Shown one piece after another: positions 54,334-61,999 of a stretch of 64,000 nucleotides of DNA. Below the pieces are notes generated by a model that ran no database searches, had not been told where the DNA came from, and saw nothing but the letters and a program-made list of their open reading frames with translations. The first letter of the stretch is position 1, and each line of letters begins with the position of its first letter. Source of the stretch: Fibrobacterota bacterium (GTDB taxonomy: Bacteria > Fibrobacterota > Chitinivibrionia > Chitinivibrionales > Chitinispirillaceae). The translations under genes were made by a program, and so were the position numbers. The stretch covers positions 124,001-188,000 of the forward strand of contig JAEWVR010000015.1 in NCBI GenBank assembly GCA_023459055.1. Direction: 5' to 3'.

Positions 54334-56199
54334 ATGCATCAACGACAAATAGACTGGAATCTGCTACTTATCATTTCGCTTCAGGTGCTTTCGATAATTG
54401 TACTGTTTATAATGTCTTCCAGCAGTAACATTTTTTTTTGGCTGATGATCTTTTTTATATTGGTTTTTGGGTGCAGTTTTCTCTTTCTCAGAATACGTTT
54501 TGTAAGACCATTACAGTTAATAAGAAAGGTGCTTGATAATAATGATGAAACTGCAATCAGGAAACTGTCCTTAGTGAAGGGACAGTTTGGTCAGATTGTC
54601 AACCTGATTGTCAGATCTGCACAACAGAAGAAGGAACTTGAGAATGAGGTTGCAGAACGTAAACGTATAGAAAACAGCCTCAGGGAAAGTGAGGAGCGTT
54701 ATCGCAATGTCGTTGAAACATCTCCGGACATTATCCTTGTAATGGATCTGTCTGCAAATATTCTTATTGGAAACATGCGTGCTGCAACACTGTTTGATAT
54801 TACAGAATCTGTATTGGTGGAAAATCTTCGTTCGTTCCTGCATCAGTCAGAACAGGAAAACTTTAAACGAATTCTTGATAGTGTGATAAGAGTTGGCAGA
54901 ATTCATAATGTTGATTGTATCATGTTAAAGAAAGACGGACGTTCGTTTAATGCAGAGATAAGCCTGTCTCTTCTTAAAACAGCTCTGGGCGATCCCAAGA
55001 ATATAATGGCAATTATCAAGGATGTTACGGATTTAAAAAGTGCAGAGATTGAAAAAGCCCGTTTTGAGGAACAGTTTCGTACTATTTACAAAATGGAAGC
55101 AGTTGGACAGCTTGCCGGTGGTATTGCTCATGATTTCAATAATATTCTCGGAGCGATTTCCGGATATGCGGATATCATTTTGCATAGATATGGCACTGAT
55201 GAAAAATTAAAAAAGTATTCCAGTATGATTCTCAGTGCAGCAACACGTGCTGCTGATTTAACTGGTAAATTACTGACATTTTCACGTAAAAGCAAAATGC
55301 AGCTTGCTGCAATTGATATACATACTATTTTGACAGATATGCGGGATCTTTTCATACACACGATTGATAAAAAGATTACAATCAACGCATCTTTTGATGC
55401 CACTGATGCCGTGATTAACGGTGATGCGAGTCAGTTTCAAAGTGCTGTAATGAATCTGGTGCTCAATTCACGGGATGCCATGCCGGATGGGGGAGTCTTG
55501 ACAATCAGGACCGGGAATCATGTTGTTGACAAAGAATTTTCCAAAAGCCGTGCATATACAGTAGCTCCGGGATATTATGTTTTTGTTGAGGTCAGTGACA
55601 CCGGTACTGGTATTGATGAACAATTGATGCCCCATCTGTTTGAACCATTCTTTACAACAAAGGATATTGGAAAAGGCACAGGGCTTGGGCTTGCAAGTGT
55701 TTATGGGACAGTCAAAAGCCATCGTGGCTATATTGATGTCAAGAGCAGGAAAGGTGAAGGGACAACATTTACAATGTATCTGCCGGTAAGCAGAACGGTG
55801 CTGAATCAGAAGTCCTTGGAATCATCCGAAATTCAAATGGGAAAGGGTCATATTGTTGTTGTAGATGATGAACGGTTTATACTTGAGGCAACAGAGGAAA
55901 TGCTAAGCTGGATCGGTTATAGAGTCTCCGTCGCACAAACTGGTGATGCTGCGCTGGAAATAGTAAAGGCAGAAACAGTTGATTTGATGATAATTGATCT
56001 GATGATGCCTGGAATGAACGGAATCGAAACATATAAAAAAGCAAAAACCATCAGTCCCGGAATAAAAGCCCTTTTGTCAACAGGGTACAGAGTGGATGAT
56101 GAAGAGCAGGCTATTATGAATGAAGGATTTTCTGCAATCATCCAGAAACCGTTTGTTTCAGCACAGCTTGCACAGATTATTTATGATACCCTGAATTGA
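54334..56199 (+). CDS. Hybrid sensor histidine kinase with PAS and receiver domains
   Basis: About 621 aa. Two hydrophobic helices (about 10-45) with no real periplasmic loop are followed by a linker helix, a PAS domain (about 105-240, ESEERYRNVVETSPDII), the HisKA helix with phospho-accepting His in GGIAHDFNNILG near 266, an HATPase domain (N-box NLVLNSRDAMPDGG, DTGTGI, GKGTGLGLASVYG) and a C-terminal receiver with the phosphoryl Asp in IIDLMMPGMNG near 555. This layout is a common NtrB-like orphan kinase. The start is uncertain; TTG 54322 in the same frame is the alternative. Confidence 0.92.
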   Translation: MHQRQIDWNLLLIISLQVLSIIVLFIMSSSSNIFFWLMIFFILVFGCSFLFLRIRFVRPLQLIRKVLDNNDETAIRKLSLVKGQFGQIVNLIVRSAQQKKELENEVAERKRIENSLRESEERYRNVVETSPDIILVMDLSANILIGNMRAATLFDITESVLVENLRSFLHQSEQENFKRILDSVIRVGRIHNVDCIMLKKDGRSFNAEISLSLLKTALGDPKNIMAIIKDVTDLKSAEIEKARFEEQFRTIYKMEAVGQLAGGIAHDFNNILGAISGYADIILHRYGTDEKLKKYSSMILSAATRAADLTGKLLTFSRKSKMQLAAIDIHTILTDMRDLFIHTIDKKITINASFDATDAVINGDASQFQSAVMNLVLNSRDAMPDGGVLTIRTGNHVVDKEFSKSRAYTVAPGYYVFVEVSDTGTGIDEQLMPHLFEPFFTTKDIGKGTGLGLASVYGTVKSHRGYIDVKSRKGEGTTFTMYLPVSRTVLNQKSLESSEIQMGKGHIVVVDDERFILEATEEMLSWIGYRVSVAQTGDAALEIVKAETVDLMIIDLMMPGMNGIETYKKAKTISPGIKALLSTGYRVDDEEQAIMNEGFSAIIQKPFVSAQLAQIIYDTLN

Positions 56200-56225
56200 T
56201 AGGTACAATTATACAGATAGTTTAC

Positions 56226-56759
56226 TTAATCGAACAATGTCTCGAATTCCTGCTGTTGTTTGGCTAACTTTATCTGATAGTTCAGATTCGATAGCTTGAC
56301 CTTTGCATCGTCATATAAATGAATTTCAGTGAGCACTTTAGTTTTGAATGTTTCAATATGATCTTTTCTGTAATGCTCATCAATGTGGAGACGTAACCGG
56401 TTTGCAAGTTCTCCACGCAAAACGTTTTCCAGTCCGTATTCTCTTTGTAAATTACATTCAACGTTGGTGACCGCCTTGCTGACATACGACTTGAAAAGTT
56501 CAAGAAATGTTTCCGATGTAAGCTCGCCATCGCAGATTATCGCATCATTGAGTCCTCTCTTAAGAAGCGCTTTTAATGCCTCAATTTCAACCGTGCAGTC
56601 TCCGTCAAAATACTCAAATCCATCAGGTGATTCGGTTGCCTTGACATAAATATACACATAGAGTTTTGCGATATCTTTTGACAAGCCCATATCAGTGCAT
56701 ATCGCATGAATTTTCATTGCAGTTGAAAAATAACGGTCAAATACTGAATTTGTACTCAA
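56226..56759 (-). CDS. Unknown helical protein
   Basis: 177 aa, not recognised. It is predicted mostly helical and soluble, with many charged residues and a C-terminal amphipathic, coiled-coil-like helix (LNYQIKLAKQQQEF). Four cysteines are scattered without a metal motif. It faces the hybrid kinase convergently, 26 bp away, and is transcribed from the A+T-rich region containing the ACTGTT boxes. Confidence 0.65.
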   Translation of the reverse strand: MSTNSVFDRYFSTAMKIHAICTDMGLSKDIAKLYVYIYVKATESPDGFEYFDGDCTVEIEALKALLKRGLNDAIICDGELTSETFLELFKSYVSKAVTNVECNLQREYGLENVLRGELANRLRLHIDEHYRKDHIETFKTKVLTEIHLYDDAKVKLSNLNYQIKLAKQQQEFETLFD

Positions 56760-57413
56760 AGCTTTGTCCTTGTTGAATGATAATATATCTGTTACACATT
56801 ATGTACAGATAGAATACAAACAATAATAGCATTAACTGTTAATCAAGAGTTCGGCAGACGGGGTATTAGGTATTATACCAAAAACCTGAGTTCTATACAC
56901 TAAACAGTTCCTTATACTGTTAATATAAGAAAAAAAAATAAATTTGATTCAAAAAAAATAGTATTAAACAGTGACAAAAAATCCTGCATCGATATAAGCG
57001 ATTATTTTTACAAAACAAATCAACTTCTTAAAAGGAAATAACTAAAACATTTTATCTAAAAAGATAATTTAATTGAACCTGAGAACCTCCCATGTTTACA
57101 AACAACGTTGAAGCACTGGCTTTCTTGCAACATACTGAACTCCTATGAGTCTGAATATATATAAACAGTTGATACATAAAGAGTATTTGAGTTTGATACG
57201 GGTAGGAATTGATTAAAATATTAAGCGTATAAACTGTTAATTATAACACTTTGATCAGTTATCTTTATTATATTATCAATCACCGATTGACCTTGATAGG
57301 CAGCTTCTTTGTAACTGCTTTTTATCGGCGATTCTTCAGAATGTAACCTCTGCAAAGTGATTAGTACTCATTAATGCAGTTAAACTATAGTACCGTTGGA
57401 AGAAGGAGAGCGC
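56760..57413. other. Long A+T-rich divergent region with ACTGTT/AACAGT boxes
   Basis: About 650 bp with no coding frame. Six ACTGTT/AACAGT boxes occur at about 56836, 56904, 56916, 56967, 57164 and 57233, several extended to TAAACAGTT or AACTGTTAAT, far more than chance for this length. This suggests a multi-site operator for one or both flanking genes. Confidence 0.6.
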
Positions 57414-59090
57414 ATGGGACGAAGTGTTTATATCGTGTTTTTTTCGGTAGTAGTTATGGTTGGAATTGCATTTTCTCAGGGACAGCATCCTAAAAAAGTC
57501 TATGTTGATAATGCAACAAAGAAAGTGTACTGGCCTGTCGGTAAACAGTTTTTTGTTAAACTTTCCGAGGCTGCAGATTCAGCCGCACCTGCATATCTGA
57601 TCGGTGCGAGGGATAGTGCCAGGGGGTACAACATGTATTTAACCGGGTTGCATTCATTTCGCTGGATTGAACCGTACAGAAATGATACAATGCATTTCCG
57701 CTTTACTGCTGATGGTGAAAGACCACGGTGCCAGATGCAGGCTCATGGTACCAGATTTGTTAACGTAAAAACCTATTATGGTAAAGGACTTTTCCTTGTA
57801 TTTACATCAAGCGACAGATACAGTGGTGTTGAAAATGTATACATGTCAATTGATAGCGGTAATTTTCAGATTGTAAAAGATACTGTACGTCTTGACAAAC
57901 AAAAGGAATATACCATTCGTTATTATGCCCTTGATAGAGTGGGCAATAGTGGAACTGTACAAACACAAACGTTTACACTTGATTTAAGCGCCCCGGTATC
58001 ATCACTGTTTCTGAATAAGGAACCGTTACCAAAAGATCCTGTGCTTTCATCAAAACAGCAGCTGCAGTTGGCAGCTATGGATTCACTTGCGGGTGTAAAG
58101 GATTCCTGGTATAAAATTGATAACAACGATCGTTTTTCAAGAACCGGCGGAACAATCAATTTGAATCGTCTTGCAGAAGGGCAGCATACAATAAGTTTTT
58201 ATTCTGTTGATAATGTTGGTGTCGCTGAGGATGTAAAGACGTATTCATTCTATATTGATAATACATCACCGGTTATTCAGTTGACCTTCACAGGTGATTA
58301 CTCTGCCGGACGAAATGATATAGTGTACGTGTCGCCAAAAACATCCATTAAAATTGAGGCAGCAGATAATAAGAGTGGACTTGACAGGATTGAGTATGCT
58401 CTTGGAAACGGGGTGTTTACAGTATATAAAGATCCCATCATTCCACCAGGCACCGGAAAAACTGCCGTTACGATACGTGCTGTTGATAAAAAAGGAAATA
58501 TTTCTCCTTTAAAGTATCAGACGATACAGGTTGATACAAAAGCTCCTCAGTCAAAAAATAGCTTTAATGGCAATATCTACAAAAATGCAAACCTGGTCTA
58601 TGTGACACCTGAGAGTAAAATCGCTCTTACTGCCTCTGATGATCTTAGTGGCATTAAGGAAATTCGTTATTTAATTGATAACGAACCTGATGCTGAATAC
58701 AGTAAACCTTTTTCGCTAAGCGGTGACGGACGTCATGTAATACGATACTTTGCAAAAGATAATGTCGGAAATGTTGAAGATACACAGGCGCTTGTTGTTG
58801 TGGTGGATACGACATCACCGAAGATTATCGAAACTTTCAGCAGTGCAACCAGTAAAAGTGACGAATCGCATATTGTCAAAGTCCCGAAATCGACATCACT
58901 GTTTCTTGCAGCACAGGATAATGCTGCAGGTGTAACCGAACTCTGGTATTCTATTGACAAGAAAAAAGATGTCAAATATGTAAGTCCGATCGTTTTTGAT
59001 TATAAAGGAACATATACTATTGACATTGAGTGTAAAGATAACATAGGCAACAATACTGAAAAATCAATTACAATTGAAGTAACAGACTAA
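57414..59090 (+). CDS. Secreted protein with five OmpL47-type beta repeats
   Basis: 558 aa. Signal peptide about 1-20 (ending AFSQ). The N-terminal 100 residues are not recognised. From about 115 there are five repeats of about 85 residues with the OmpL47-like pattern: D-x-x-SG(V/I)-x-x-(I/L)-(W/R)-Y, then G-x-(H/Y)-x-(I/F)-x-(Y/F)-x-(A/S)-x-D-x-x-G-N. By family, such repeats occur in surface proteins, including leptospiral outer-membrane proteins, and may bind host or matrix molecules. GAAGGAGA precedes the ATG; the TTG 57396 in frame is less likely. A terminator follows. Confidence 0.87.
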   Translation: MGRSVYIVFFSVVVMVGIAFSQGQHPKKVYVDNATKKVYWPVGKQFFVKLSEAADSAAPAYLIGARDSARGYNMYLTGLHSFRWIEPYRNDTMHFRFTADGERPRCQMQAHGTRFVNVKTYYGKGLFLVFTSSDRYSGVENVYMSIDSGNFQIVKDTVRLDKQKEYTIRYYALDRVGNSGTVQTQTFTLDLSAPVSSLFLNKEPLPKDPVLSSKQQLQLAAMDSLAGVKDSWYKIDNNDRFSRTGGTINLNRLAEGQHTISFYSVDNVGVAEDVKTYSFYIDNTSPVIQLTFTGDYSAGRNDIVYVSPKTSIKIEAADNKSGLDRIEYALGNGVFTVYKDPIIPPGTGKTAVTIRAVDKKGNISPLKYQTIQVDTKAPQSKNSFNGNIYKNANLVYVTPESKIALTASDDLSGIKEIRYLIDNEPDAEYSKPFSLSGDGRHVIRYFAKDNVGNVEDTQALVVVVDTTSPKIIETFSSATSKSDESHIVKVPKSTSLFLAAQDNAAGVTELWYSIDKKKDVKYVSPIVFDYKGTYTIDIECKDNIGNNTEKSITIEVTD

Positions 59091-59107
59091 GAAATACTCA
59101 TATTTTT

Positions 59108-59146
59108 AACGCGGGGTAAGATTGTTTTTTTACTTCGCGTTTTTTA
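59108..59146 (+). terminator. Terminator after the OmpL47-repeat gene
   Basis: AACGCGGGGTAA pairs with TTACTTCGCGTT (two G-U pairs) around a 10-nt loop, followed by a T-rich tract. Confidence 0.8.
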
Positions 59147-59167
59147 TTATATAATGGATGGCAGAAA

Positions 59168-59416
59168 ATGCAAAAACTTGAGATAGAGTATCCATGTGAG
59201 TGGATCTATAAAATTATTGGTAGTGATATCTCCAGGATGAAAGCCGCTGCTCAAAGCATTGCGTGCGGAAAAGAGTTTTCTATTGATGTTTCAAGGGGGA
59301 GCAGCAAAGGTAACTATATATGTCTAAATATGAAAATTACTGTCGTGAGTGAGCTTGAACGCACATCTATTTTTTCTGCACTTGGTACTCATTCGGATAT
59401 TAAACTGGTATTATAA
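59168..59416 (+). CDS. DUF493 (YbeD-like) protein
   Basis: 82 aa, close to the family length. It shows the family pattern: YPCEWIYKIIG at the start, SRGSSKGNYICLNMKITV in the middle, FSALGTHSDIKLVL at the end. YbeD has an ACT-like fold and is thought to be a small regulatory binding protein; in E. coli it lies between dacA and lipB. Here it stands between the OmpL47-repeat gene and a zinc-ribbon gene, so no pathway can be inferred. Confidence 0.85.
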   Translation: MQKLEIEYPCEWIYKIIGSDISRMKAAAQSIACGKEFSIDVSRGSSKGNYICLNMKITVVSELERTSIFSALGTHSDIKLVL

Positions 59417-59609
59417 TTGGTAAGGATGACACTGAAAACAGCAGCATATAAAGGCGTATTGTCCAGACGGTAATGGTCAGTGGATTGAGGGTAAAACAAT
59501 CATTTTGAGCTTACCGCGCATAACATATATTATCGACCTGAAAAATTGACTCACTAAGGAGTCTGCAACTGTTTAATGTGCAAGAAATAACAATTTAACA
59601 GGATCTGTA

Positions 59610-59783
59610 ATGGCTCAGCAGAAAAAAGCATCAAAGAAACCACCAGTCGGAAGCAACAAATGTCCCTGGTGCGGTGGAAGAAGTTACGAAGCTGCAACAA
59701 AGCTCAACTTGTTTGAGAAAATCAGGTATATAGGCTGTAATGTCTGGATTTGTCTAAAATGCAGGAAGAAGTGGGCTAACTAG
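59610..59783 (+). CDS. 57-aa zinc-ribbon protein
   Basis: A short basic protein with CPWC (18-21) and CLKC (48-51), plus Cys43: a compact zinc ribbon. The N-terminus is Lys-rich, suggesting nucleic-acid contact. It starts with ATG 59610 after AGGA and ends 25 bp before queA, so it may be cotranscribed with it. Below the usual length cutoff of gene finders. Function unknown. Confidence 0.75.
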   Translation: MAQQKKASKKPPVGSNKCPWCGGRSYEAATKLNLFEKIRYIGCNVWICLKCRKKWAN

Positions 59784-59808
59784 GAGAATATCCTTTGTTA
59801 GGACGTGC

Positions 59809-60849
59809 ATGTTCACAGAAGATTATAATTATGACTTACCTGAACGCTTAATCGCACAGGCGCCGCTTAAAAAGAGAGATCAGTGCCGGCTTCTGTATCT
59901 TAACAGAGCTGCCAGGACACTTGAGCATCTGGTTTTTAGTGATATTTGTAAACTGATTAAACCTGGTGACCGTCTTGTTTTTAACAATACAAAAGTCATT
60001 CCAGCCCGTATTTACGGGGCAAAAACCAATGGCGTTCCAATTGAAATTCTCTTTACAGAGAAAGTAAATGCTGTTTCCTGGAAGGTTATTGCAAAACCGG
60101 CTAAACGGTTGAAAACCGGCACGATCGTGAATATAAACGGCTATGCTGACGGGTATCTTGTAGTCACAGGGATTACCGGTGATGGCGGCCGGATCGTTGA
60201 ACTGAACACTCGTTCCGGTGATGATATTGAGACGATGCTTGAGTGTGCAGGACATTTTCCTCTTCCACCCTATATTCAGCGTGAGGATACATTGGAGGAC
60301 AGGGATGATTATCAGACCGTGTTCGCGCGATGTAAAGGAGCGATCGCAGCCCCTACTGCTGGTCTGCACTTTACCGATGCGTTAATTGAAAAAGTAAAGC
60401 AGGCCGGTGCATCAATTTCCTTTGTAACGCTGCATGTCGGCATTGGAACATTTCGTCCGGTTAAGGTTGACGATCCGAGGGAGCATGATATTCACGAAGA
60501 ATCATTCGTGTTGAACAGTGAGACAGCAGCAGATATAAACGCGACAAAAGCCGCTGGCGGGCGTATAATCGCTGTTGGTACCACTGTTGTCAGGGTGCTT
60601 GAACACTGTGCATTGGCATGTCAGGGTAATCTTTACGCAATGCAAGGGAAAACACGGTTGATGATTTTACCTCCATATAAATTTCTCATTACAAACGGAC
60701 TTATAACCAATTTTCACCTGCCTAAATCTACACTGTTAATGCTGGTCAGTTCGTTTGCAGATAGAGAATCCGTGCTTAGTGCGTATCGTGAAGCAGTCTT
60801 GAAAGAGTACCGTTTTTTCAGTTATGGCGATGCAATGATGATTTTGTGA
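59809..60849 (+). CDS. queA: S-adenosylmethionine:tRNA ribosyltransferase-isomerase
   Basis: 346 aa, standard length. It transfers and rearranges the ribosyl moiety of SAM onto 7-aminomethyl-7-deazaguanine in tRNA to make epoxyqueuosine. Characteristic segments are YDLPERLIAQ at the start, LVFNNTKVIPARIYG, GHFPLPPYI, APTAGLHFT, FVTLHVGIGTFRPV and TNFHLPKSTLLMLVS. Start ATG 59809 has TTAGGA just upstream. A terminator follows. Confidence 0.98.
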   Translation: MFTEDYNYDLPERLIAQAPLKKRDQCRLLYLNRAARTLEHLVFSDICKLIKPGDRLVFNNTKVIPARIYGAKTNGVPIEILFTEKVNAVSWKVIAKPAKRLKTGTIVNINGYADGYLVVTGITGDGGRIVELNTRSGDDIETMLECAGHFPLPPYIQREDTLEDRDDYQTVFARCKGAIAAPTAGLHFTDALIEKVKQAGASISFVTLHVGIGTFRPVKVDDPREHDIHEESFVLNSETAADINATKAAGGRIIAVGTTVVRVLEHCALACQGNLYAMQGKTRLMILPPYKFLITNGLITNFHLPKSTLLMLVSSFADRESVLSAYREAVLKEYRFFSYGDAMMIL

Positions 60850-60923
60850 AAAAATTAAACCATTTTTCTTGACATCGATTTTTTCAGAGAGTATCTTTTT
60901 ATAAATAATTTGAAAGTATCAAT

Positions 60924-60958
60924 AAGCCCGTATATTCTACGGGCTTCATTTTTTTTTA
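60924..60958 (+). terminator. Terminator after queA
   Basis: AAGCCCGTA and TACGGGCTT form a perfect 9-bp stem around a 5-nt loop, then CAT and a run of nine or ten T residues. Confidence 0.92.
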
Positions 60959-60988
60959 TATACACCTTTTCTGTAGGGAGCTTATACT

Positions 60989-61645
60989 ATGGCAACATCA
61001 TATAATAGCATGAGAGGATCTTTAGAAAGCGCTGCCTGGCAGGATTACAGAGCATCAAATACAAGTATGGTGTTGTTCTATGCCAGCGATCCGGTTTCTT
61101 TACTTCCAATTCGTGAAATCCCTGAAGAATTTCCATCAGATATTACACCGGAACCAAATTATGAGACCGGTACCTACGGATATTTTGGATGCAACAAGAG
61201 TAAGGTCAGAAATGCTTTTTTTAAGGCAAAAATCCGCTATATACTTTTTATGACTAAATACGCGGGCACCTCTGTTGATCATAACGGGAAGTATTATATC
61301 ACCGGATACTACAGGGTGAACAAGGTCGCTGATGTTAAACGTGTTCATATCAGAAATCTTTCCGAGTATTCATGTCTTGATGAAGATAACTGCTATGCGA
61401 TGAGAGCAGATCAGGTTCGCTTTGTATCTATTGAAGATGCATTCGAATTGACTGATAAAGTACTTGCATCATGGGACTATAAAACCAGAATCACAAAACA
61501 GACACGAATCACTCTGAATGATGAACAAACTGCTGTTGTTCTTAAATATCTTGATTCTAAAGATAATATTACCGATGAGTATATTGCTGAAACAGAACGT
61601 TTGCAGCCAGCATCCGAAGATTCAGAGGATGAGTCTGAAGAATAA
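60989..61645 (+). CDS. Unknown conserved-looking protein
   Basis: 218 aa, not recognised. The middle (about 80-165) is the best ordered: ISKVRNAFF-like helix, then GKYYITGYYRVNKVADV, then RADQVRFVSIEDAFEL. This alternation of beta strands and the YYITGYYRV core recall PUA/EVE-like nucleic-acid modification-binding domains, but I would not assign it. The C-terminus is an acidic Ser/Glu tail. It lies between two terminators, so it is its own transcript. Confidence 0.65.
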   Translation: MATSYNSMRGSLESAAWQDYRASNTSMVLFYASDPVSLLPIREIPEEFPSDITPEPNYETGTYGYFGCNKSKVRNAFFKAKIRYILFMTKYAGTSVDHNGKYYITGYYRVNKVADVKRVHIRNLSEYSCLDEDNCYAMRADQVRFVSIEDAFELTDKVLASWDYKTRITKQTRITLNDEQTAVVLKYLDSKDNITDEYIAETERLQPASEDSEDESEE

Positions 61646-61688
61646 TATAGTTGTACCAATAGAACGTACATATCGATTAATTAATAAA

Positions 61689-61723
61689 GGGGATAGTTCA
61701 AGTGAGCTATCCTCTTTTTTTTT
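61689..61723 (+). terminator. Terminator after the unknown protein gene
   Basis: GGGGATAGTTC pairs with GAGCTATCCTC (two wobble pairs) in a compact hairpin followed by nine T residues. Confidence 0.88.
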
Positions 61724-61999
61724 CTGCCACATTTTAATTGTGGATTGTTGAGAATTTGGAATGTTACCGCTGGTGTAAATACTTTGGTACAGAATCTTCC
61801 TGATCCTGCCAGGTTTGCTGCCGGCAACATTATACCTTTTATATAGTTACATGAAATTAACGAAATTATCTGACTGCTTTGAATTGAACAATGTTTATAG
61901 TTTCACCTGATTGTACGGTTGCAAAAAATCTTGTTTTACAGTAAAATTGAATAATCCTGTCTTTGAATATGTAGCGCTATAACAAGGTAAGTAAATAGA
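61724..61999. other. Promoter region of the STAND ATPase gene
   Basis: About 275 bp with no gene. It holds the candidate promoter at 61919-61947. No operator-like inverted repeat noted. Confidence 0.5.
61919..61947 (+). promoter_or_regulatory. Candidate sigma-70 promoter of the STAND ATPase gene
   Basis: TTGCAA (61919-61924) and TAAAAT (61942-61947) with a 17-bp spacer, about 50 bp before the start codon. By eye only. Confidence 0.45.
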
